From Portulaca oleracea (Eukaryota; Streptophyta; Magnoliopsida; Caryophyllales; Portulacaceae), in NCBI GenBank assembly GCA_029582165.1, contig CM055874.1, positions 2,182,114 through 2,246,113 on the forward strand: a DNA stretch of 64,000 bases, in the 5' to 3' direction. Within the stretch, counting starts at the first letter, position 1. The number at the start of each line of letters is the position of its first letter. This document shows positions 56,509-64,000 of this stretch, one piece after another. A model generated the notes under the pieces. The model saw only the letters and a list, made by a program, of their open reading frames with translations. It was not told where the DNA came from and made no database searches. The translations under genes and the position numbers were made by a program.

Positions 56509-59500
56509 TCATGAGGTACTCTTAGATGCCAGGCGACATCTCCAGTCTCGTATGGCAGTCTGCAGTGTCATATTTGGGGTCAGACTAAAATGCTCCAATT
56601 TATGCTTTGTCACCGGTGACACATCGCACCTTTCTAGCCATGCTTCTATGGCTCGACGTTCATATGTAAACCCATCTGCTGCCACATGTGGGTCGTCCAT
56701 AATCTCCTGCAACTCATGAAAAGGATAACAGGAATCGGTATCATTAGAGTATGAAATCGCTATTATTGGACCGTCGACTGAACTAAAACTAGAACCAATA
56801 CTTCAAAATCCTGCCCATGCGGAGGTAAATTTTGCAGTTTCGAGGAACTGGTTTTAATTGATCCAAAATTCAGAAATCGTTCGCCACCTACTACTTCATG
56901 TAAAAGAAGTGGGAGGAGGTTTGATGGGTGACTTTACTTTTAGTCCATCACGTACAATCTAAGTTGAAAAAAGAAATTCATCAGAAAGATTGCAGGGCGG
57001 TCACGGTCGATCTTTGAAACCTTTTGGACTTCATAGAGCAAAGAAGGCGCAATGAAGCAATTTGAAAAATTTTTGAAGGAAAAGGTGAGGGCGAAACATC
57101 ATTAAGATGCCTCTTAATTAACTTCATTTTTTGTTGGGCGTTTTGTTGTCCTTTGTGTTGTTTACCTATAGCCATTTGTTTGTAACTGTTTTTGTCTTTT
57201 GGTCCAGCTTTTTGGGTTTTCACCCATATAACAATTAAAAAAAAGGAAATTCAACTATCTAGATTATCGACATTATGGTTGGACCTTCAACCATCACCTT
57301 AAATTTTTTGGTCGAGTTAGTTACTGGTTTCTAAACGAGAGGTCTCTGGTTCGAATCTCAACAACCACATTGGATATTCAACCATCAGCTTAAGTACCGA
57401 AAGGAATAGAAGAAGAAACTTACATGAAGGATAGGGCAGAAGTAGTGGCTAGGAGCAGAGATACTGTTTTTCTCAACCTTGATGCTTGCATCAGCAATAT
57501 CAGCAAGTTTCCTCAACACAGGAAGAACCTCCTTTTCCAAATCAGGTCTATCTCTGCACCTAAGCTTGCAGCATTCCAAGGCAACCTTAGTCATCTCTTC
57601 AGCCTCAGCAAGAGGCCAATCCTTTATCGAGTCATCCAAAATGTACGCGAGTGATCCACTCGCAATCGCGTTTTCCATGACAAGCAAGAGCCCGTTTGGG
57701 TGGCGAGCTGTCAGCATCTGTAGAAGTATGACCCCAAGAGAATACAGGTCTGATTTTGGTCTGACAGTCCCTGTTCTCTGATATTCCGGGTCTATGTAAT
57801 ACAATGTCCCCGCCAATAGCGAGTTGCCAAACATAGTGACAGTGTCAGGGACATTGTCTGACACGAGCTTTGCCAGCCCAACGTCGCTGATTTTGCTGAC
57901 GTAGTTTCTTCCCAAAAGGATGTTCCCTGGTTTGAGGTCGCGGTGCACAATGGGGTTGGGTTTTTTGCTGTGTAGGAAGGCTAGGGCACAGGCTGTTTCG
58001 TATGCTATTCGGAATCTGACAAACCATGGTAAGGGTGATCTTCCTTTTTGATGGAAAATGTGTTCCTCTAGGCTTCCGTTCTCCATGTACTCGTAAACTA
58101 GGCAGCCAAGTTCGGGGCATACTCCTAGTAGTAGCACGAGGTTTGGATGTCTCAATTGGCTTAGGATTCCAACCTGCAGAACAAAGTGTGTATATATCTT
58201 TCAGCAGGATGAACCATGTTAAATTTTTGTGTTAGTTTTGTCTATTTCGTGCTTACTTTCTCGCATCCATTATAACTAGACCTGTCAATACGGGTGGGCG
58301 GGTTACGGGTCGGTCGTATATCGGGTTCGAGTAAATACGGGTCGTGTGTATTTCGGGTTCGGGTAAATACGGGTCGGGTGTATTCCGATTCGGGGGGTTT
58401 GGGTCGAGTTTACGGGTCATGACTGCCCTTTTTCTCAGTCACTTACAACTAATAAAATTGATTATAATTAGTCAAAGACACATGTGTAATGTACCGTTCC
58501 ATTCCAAGTTCGACCACCATGATATGTCATAGTTGTATAGACATATTAATATACACCTAAGGGACAAAATTTGGCAATCTTCAAGTCTACAAATATTATG
58601 CGGTTTATGTCAACAATCCATGAATAATAATACTTATGAAATATATAGGGTTTTGGGATGCTAATATACTGAACTTTTAGAGTATTGGACAATAATGCAC
58701 TGAACTTTGACTTTGGACAATAATATATTATTTTGCTGAAAGAGAGGAGAGAGGGGGGACTGCAGGAGTTTGAGGGTTCACTGAAAGAATGAATGAGTGA
58801 GTGACAATGTTAGGGTTTTGTTTTGGTAATTTGTTATTTGATTATTTCATTTGTATGTCTCTCTACGCATAGTTTTTCAAAGTCACCAATATTTTACTTT
58901 TGGGCCTTAATTTTCATGAAATGGGCCCATTTTTTCGCACAAGGCCAAAGTAGACAAACTACTTAAAATTAAAGTGTCTGACCCAATGGGTTGACCCAGA
59001 CTTGACCCGACCTGACCCGTTTTTTACCGGGTTCTTTGGGTTGGGTCATTTTCAGGTCCCGGGTCAAAATTTCGTGTTCAAAACCCACTTTTGCGGGTCG
59101 GGTCGAGAATTGTCGAAATACCTCTTTGAGGAACTCCTCTTTCTTGTCAGTGGCATCATGCTGAAGCACCTTAATGGCAACCGGGGTATGGTCAAGAATC
59201 CCTCTGTAAACCTTCCCATATCCGCCTTCACCAACGACATTGCTGTCCGAAAATTCTTTTGTGGCATCCTTGATCTCATCCGGGGTGTACTTTCTGGTTC
59301 CCCTTTCACTCGACACAAGGGCATCCACAATTTTCTGCCTCTCTTTCGACGCTTTCATGGCCAGAAACTCTGCTTTCCGCCTCTCTTGTGACTCCTTAGC
59401 CAGCAAATCTTTTGCCACCTCTGCTTCTTTCTTAGCCAGCATGTGTTTCACCTTTTCTTGCTCCGCTATTCTCTTCAGTGTCTCCTCTCGTTCTCTGGCT

Positions 59501-62500
59501 GAGTTTATCTTCTCTGTTTCTTCCACACATTCAGAAGAAAGCAGTTGCACCTTGCAAATTACAATCAGAAACATGCACATGATCAGTCTTTGTTCAACAT
59601 AACCTGACCCTATCTAACAGAACATGACATATATAACCAAGTAGTAGTATCTGATTTATTAACCCAATCTTAAACTGGCTATGACAAGAACCATTTTATG
59701 CATGGAATTGGGGCTTTGAAATTGATGCAGAAAGCCTGAATTCACTCAGCAGTACCTTCTTCTGAGCAAGAACCAGATCTTCACAGGCTTGACTGTATAA
59801 AGCAATGGTGTTATGCAATTCTTGCCGCAGTTGTTCTACGTCATTGTGCAAGTCAAACTGCCAGCAAACGTACAACTTTCAAATCTAAGAACGATCGATT
59901 ACATACATGTTGTCATTATCGTGACTCAACATGACGTCGACAGTTGACAGATGACATAAAACAACTAATCAGCAGAAACACCTTTTAAGATCATCTTATA
60001 ATCTTAACCTAATGTTTTCAGTATCATTCTTTAGGATTATCACCGTGTTTTACCTACATGAAAAACATTAGACAATGTAAGGAGGGTCGAAAATACCTGC
60101 TCGTAGGACACATGAGTCTCAGCAGCAGACATCTGACCAACTGAAAACAGATCAGAGACAGTAGAAGTGGCAGAAGTTCGAACATTAACTGTCGGAGTCA
60201 CGTTGTTGCTAATTTCACCGACAGCATTGGAGGCCTCGTTTGGCTCGGAAGAAGAAGAGGTAGAGCGGCTAAGTTCTGACCAGAATGATGGTCCGGGACT
60301 TGTTTCTATAGATGAGCAAGAGTTCAAAGGCGTCTGTCCTGTTGTCAATACTATAGGTAACCTTTGCTCAGCTCCTTCGGTAGCTGTGGAAATCTGCCTG
60401 GTTGGCAATGTAGGGACTGCAAGGTTACAAATGACAAGAGTCATCACTAAAAGCATTAGAAAACAGTGCACACAAGAAGGGCAAAAAAGGCGAAAATGCA
60501 ATTTTTGTGAAGATATATACTTGTAGATGTGAGAGAAGTAGCTAGTTTTGTCTTGACTCTTCGTTTGGACACGAAGAAAACATCACAAGTGTTGGGGGCA
60601 GACTTGAGCATGATCTGGGGTATTCCAGGACCCTTTACCATCCTGAAATATAAATATTAGTTGCGGACACATAATTAACTTACAATTTATCCATAATGTG
60701 TTTCGGATAAGATAAAATTGTGAGGAAGTTGGGTTAGGACTACTATCATAGATCACAATATTCGTGGGACAAGACTTAGGAATTCAACATAATCTCATTT
60801 AATTTGCACTAAAGTATTTCAATTCCACCGTACAATGGTGCTAAGATTCTTAGGATTATTAAAACCATCATTTTAGTTAAGTTTGTCGTCGTTTTTGTTC
60901 TTCCTCATAGACACTGAACCGGACATACCTCCAAAAGCGATTAAGGGATTCAGAGCCCATGACGAAGCTCCTAACTTTGCATTTGCTTATGTAATCGACG
61001 AGTGCAGCTGGGACATTGTCATGCTCAAGTAGCAAGGTCTCGATCTCTACCTGAAAACATATATATAATTAATTAGATATTAAGTTGACAATGCATTGAT
61101 GAATATGAACAAATTTCGGGTTATCGATTGTTTAATTACCTCCATTGGCTTAACAAGTCTTTTGTACTGGAGGAACATTTCTTGAGCATTTTCTCTTACG
61201 GCAGCCACATACTTTGCCCCAGCATTTTTGTCCAAGTCTTTAATGGGGACGCGATCACCAGCTGACAATTAAGATGGGATTCAATTAACAAGTAATCCTC
61301 ATTGCAAACGATATGAATCTTGCTCTAAGACACTTTTAAGTGTCCTACTCTTCATCAAATTAGTATTTCTTATGATTTTTTCGGATGCATGGACTATGTC
61401 AATGAGCACAACTGATACCCTAATCGAATCAACCACGTTCGTTAAGACATATTTTAGGCGCTTTTGAAATATAAAAATTAATGGATAAAAGTATAAATTT
61501 ATACAATTTATATGTGATATTATAGTTATAAAATTTAATAATATTATTTTGTTTCAATTTAGTATGACACTTAAAATGTGTCTTGTGACTCTTGTCCTAA
61601 GACTCATACCATTTTCATAGTTATTTATAATACAAAAATGATAGATGAAACTAAAAAAAATAAATGAAACTTTTGTAAGGGAGATTCCCAAAAAATGCAA
61701 CTTTTGATTGATAATAATTTTCCAAAGGAACATTTATGATTGGGAATAATCGAAAGTGAATTGTTGATTGATTACATTTTATACTTGTATCTTATTTTCT
61801 CATAGGATAATATTTTAACATTTTTCGGCAACAAAAAAATGACGTTGTCAATGGAAAAGGTAACCTTTCGACTTATGAGAATCTATACGTTTCGACCAAC
61901 AGCACGTAGTCCAGTGGCCACGTCATTTTTCTGTTGCCGAAAAATGCAATATTATGCCACGAGAAAATAACATAAAAATATAAACTATCATTTGCCGAAA
62001 GAGTTTTTGGTTCAAAATAAACCAAAGTTAGAGGTGAGTGGCTGAAAATAATCCAAACTAACTTTTTGACTGAGAATGTGCCAAACTTTTCACATATTTA
62101 CTTTGACTAAATCATAATTGAATTCCGATATCATAAAACTGACTTGGCGCTCTTGAAAAGTTTGAACTCGACTGAAAATAATATAAACGGACTAAACCAA
62201 ATATTAACCGACTGCATCTTTGAAATTTTTACAGGTGTCAAGTCATTGACTTTATGATGTAGGAATTCAATTTTAGTTTAGTCAAAGTAAATAGGTTAAA
62301 AGTTTGGCACATTCTCAGCCAAAAAGTTAGTTTAGATTATTTTCAGTCATTCACATCTGACTTCGGATTATTTTGAGCCAAAAACTCTAGCCTAAAAATC
62401 ACTTTAAATTATTCTTAATTACAAGACCCTCAAAATGGGTTAAATCCAAAAATAAATATGAGAATTCAGGATTCAGAAATGAAAATGCAGAATCATCTCA

Positions 62501-62746
62501 ACCAAAAGCTTAAATTGATGGTTGTAGCCCCAGAAACGATTTTACAGTCTAACAGGAAAAAGAGAGAGAAGCGTACGTACTAGGAGTAGGAATGTGGGTA
62601 ATGGTGGGCATGACATGAACCAACACAAAATGGTTGGCCTGAGAGAGGAGGTTGTCGACGGCCCACTTGACGGCGCGTTTGCTGCCGTTCCCTCTGCCGT
62701 TGCCGCCCACGTTCACCGCCACAGCCACCGTCATCTCCGCCGCCAT
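56509..62746 (-). CDS. USP domain-kinase-U-box E3 ubiquitin ligase
   Basis: This plant U-box class couples an N-terminal universal-stress-protein domain and a receptor-like cytoplasmic kinase to a C-terminal U-box, which recruits E2 enzymes for ubiquitination. Nine exons (transcript order) give 776 residues: 62746-62581, 61261-61140, 61050-60929, 60642-60521, 60416-60097, 59857-59756, 59550-59122, 58173-57424, 56706-56509. USP-like residues 1-175 include KRAVKWAVDNLL and CKVRSFVMGSESLNRF. A Ser/Thr-rich linker and a charged coiled coil (about 320-410) precede the kinase: VVGEGGYGKVYRG, VAIKVL, catalytic loop HRDLKPGNIL near 538, then DVG in place of DFG, which I recall as usual in this family. 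The U-box starts FCPILHEIMDDPHVAADGFT near 705. ATG at 62746 is the first true ATG in frame. Two introns hold transposons; one abuts the exon 7 donor. Confidence 0.95.
57303..57376 (+). mobile_element. Short SINE-like insertion in the kinase gene intron
   Basis: A 74-bp body with a tRNA-type A box (GGTCGAGTTAGTTACTGG) and B box (GGTTCGAATCTC) is flanked by TTCAACCATCACCTTAA (57286-57302) and TTCAACCATCAGCTTAA (57377-57393), a 17-bp near-perfect target duplication. It lies between the kinase and U-box exons. It lacks a proper cloverleaf acceptor, so it is not a tRNA gene. Confidence 0.55.
58278..59115. mobile_element. MULE-like element, copy in kinase intron
   Basis: It begins AGACCTGTCAATACGGG and shares, in inverse order and strand, the blocks of the 18692 element (CGGGTCGGGT tracts, TTAGTCAAAGACACATG, CATGATATGTCATAGTTG, GGGCCTTAATTTTCATG, CACTTTTGCGGGTCGGGTCG). 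The far end is missing its last few bases and reaches within about 7 nt of the exon 7 splice donor (59122/59121). Confidence 0.8.
61780..61982. mobile_element. TIR element in first intron of the kinase gene
   Basis: About 65 bp on the left (ATTTTCTCATAGGATAAT, CATTTTTCGGCAACA, AATGACGT) is mirrored on the right (ACGTCATTTTTCTGTTGCCG, AATATTATGCCACGAG). It has no coding capacity. Confidence 0.75.
62000..62389. mobile_element. Long-TIR MITE in first intron of the kinase gene
   Basis: Left arm AGAGTTTTTGGTTCAAAATA with GTGGCTGAAAATAATCC and AATGTGCCAAACTTTT is mirrored by AAAAGTTTGGCACATTC, GATTATTTTCAGTCA and TTTTGAGCCAAAAACTCT on the right, giving terminal repeats of over 100 bp. No target duplication was resolved. 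Confidence 0.8.
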
Positions 62747-63372
62747 GATCTTCTTCTTCTTCTTGGTGGCTGATGATCTGACAAACACCAACTAATTAAC
62801 AACGTAACTCAGTCTTATTATTCAGACTCAGACTAATTAGGGAGATGGAGGGTGCCCACGTTGTACAAAGCAGTCACAAGGGGGAATGTATTTCCTACTT
62901 TTTCAGAGTATGGGAAGCCATTATGCATGCTTCTCCTAATTATATACTATCCTCTTCATTCTCTCTATCCTTTGACTCTTTTTTTCTCCATTATTCTATT
63001 TTTTAAGTTATATTATCTTATACTTAATTTTTTTATAATTTTAATAATAGGTCTTTTAGTAATTATGTGTATTTAATAATTATAAATGTGTGGCATTTGT
63101 AGCCTATTCCAATGAATATAAATGATAATTAATTACATGAACCGTATGAGAAAGTGTATATTTTACACATAATTTTATATTTATAAAAAAAATTTAAAGA
63201 ATATTTTTATATAACTGATTCTATTAGAGAATACATATTTTATGTATATTTGATGGGAAAATATAAATAAAAGAATCGTCATATAATTTTGATTAATTTT
63301 GCAAATGATATTGATAAATTTATATGTGATAAATTTTATAACAAATATTGATGGATTCTTTTGTAAAATTTA
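62747..63372. promoter_or_regulatory. Upstream region of the U-box kinase gene
   Basis: The 5' leader and promoter of the minus-strand kinase gene lie here. A CTT-like run (AGAAGAAGAAGATC on the coding strand) touches the start. The core promoter was not located; the rest is AT-rich. Confidence 0.4.
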
Positions 63373-63689
63373 GGTGTTGTTCTTTGGTGAATTTAGGTTC
63401 AGGTTTAGTTGGTAAGGTAAGGAGCGGAAAGTAAAGGAAAGGAAAAGATAGGATTGGTTTGAATTAAGTTAATTATTGGGTGGAAATATTTTATTAATAA
63501 AATTTGAATGTTTTAAATAAATAACAAGTTATAGGTATTGGAAAGAGTGCAATGGTTTAATGATTAAAATAGTATTATTTCATTTTCTTTTAAATTAAAA
63601 TTTTGTGTTTGTTTTGAGTGTTTTTTAGAAAGTTGTATAAGGTAAGAATAAGTTAAGCTAGACCTAACTTACTATGCTAAAGAACACCA
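63373..63689. mobile_element. MITE, GTTCTTTGG group
   Basis: Ends GTGTTGTTCTTTGGTG and TGCTAAAGAACACCAC are inverted repeats around an AT-rich non-coding centre; the GGTAAGGTAAGGAG units resemble the 10400 region. Confidence 0.65.
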
Positions 63690-63702
63690 CCTTGACATCT
63701 AA

Positions 63703-63910
63703 GGCTCTATTCTTTTATGCGGTATTTTGCGGAATGGTGTGGTGAAATTGTGGTGGGTTATTGGTATGTGGGGTAGGTGAGGAGAGATGATGTAAAAAGT
63801 AGAGGAGAAAAGTGAGGAGAGAGAAAAATAATGATTTGCGGTAAAATGTGGTGGGTTGTAAATCACAGAGGTGTGCACATGATTTCAACCGCAGAAAAGA
63901 ACATGACCTA
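63703..63910. mobile_element. MITE, GCGGTATTTTGCGGTG group
   Basis: Ends GGCTCTATTCTTTTATGCGG and CCGCAGAAAAGAACATGACC are inverted. The purine tract AAAAAGTAGAGGAGAAAAG and GGTGGGTTATTGGTATGTGG match the 11096 and 35120 copies on the other strand. Confidence 0.8.
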
Positions 63911-64000
63911 AGAAGATGAAGATACTCCAAGATGTATCATGTAACCATTGATCAATTCCAAACTAATGAACCATATGTTTTTGACAATTTAATTATGTAT

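Noticed and set aside
57303..57376. Functional tRNA gene
   Set aside because: The A and B boxes are present but acceptor-stem pairing is poor and the copy is flanked by a target duplication.
57840..57900. Kinase in the U-box protein being inactive because of DVG
   Set aside because: The lysine and HRD motifs are intact, and to my knowledge DVG is normal in this U-box kinase class, so it is not evidence of damage.
1..64000. CRISPR arrays, operons, prophage or other prokaryotic systems
   Set aside because: The tandem repeats lack regular unique spacers, the genes have spliceosomal introns, and there are no bacterial gene families.

Overview
The window is nuclear DNA from a flowering plant, most likely a dicot. 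The genes are split by many short GT-AG introns, the proteins belong to plant-specific families (PILS, MLO, TST, PIRL, U-box kinase, DIVARICATA-type MYB), interstitial CCCTAAA (plant telomere type) repeats are present, and the spacers are AT-rich and full of small transposon remnants. I cannot name the species from sequence alone. I see no operon, CRISPR array, prophage or bacterial feature.

Layout. 1-4964 (+): 3' part of an RRP44/DIS3 exosome ribonuclease gene, cut by the window edge. 6201-8471 (-): a complete PIN-LIKES (PILS) auxin carrier, probably with a remote non-coding first exon near 12 kb; it is tail-to-tail with RRP44. 8.5-21.3 kb: transposon-rich spacer with MITEs, MULE-like elements, Stowaway elements and a LINE RNase H relic. 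21537-26748 (+): a complete clade III-like MLO gene. 27545-31389 (-): a complete tonoplast sugar transporter (TST/MSSP), tail-to-tail with MLO. 32.4-34 kb: a 28-bp tandem duplication, then an intact Cassandra TRIM retroelement with 5S rRNA-derived LTRs, inserted in the edge of a fold-back array. 34-38.5 kb: decayed repeats, including a LINE reverse-transcriptase fragment. 38586-40060 (+): a two-exon R-R type MYB gene of the DIVARICATA family, intact except for one in-frame TAG, with a 540-bp hairpin in its intron. 44438-46392 (-): a complete plant intracellular Ras-group LRR (PIRL) gene. 46.4-56.5 kb: transposon spacer with a MULE having a 9-bp target duplication, an internally deleted Copia element with a 5-bp target duplication, and flanking older LTR-like repeats. 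56509-62746 (-): a complete USP-kinase-U-box E3 ligase gene with transposons in its introns. 62.7-64 kb: more MITEs.

Exon models were built by hand from splice sites and family conservation. The full-length reading frames close exactly: PILS 405 aa, MLO 559, TST 729, PIRL 556, U-box kinase 776; RRP44 contributes 574 aa. The genes encode unrelated functions (RNA decay, auxin and sugar transport, calcium/calmodulin-linked membrane signalling, LRR scaffold, ubiquitination) and do not form a pathway cluster. The most notable non-genic material is a tandem duplication with telomeric repeats across a PILS splice donor, the Cassandra element inside a fold-back array, a transposon end abutting the kinase splice donor, and several unlike MITE groups that share one terminal motif.
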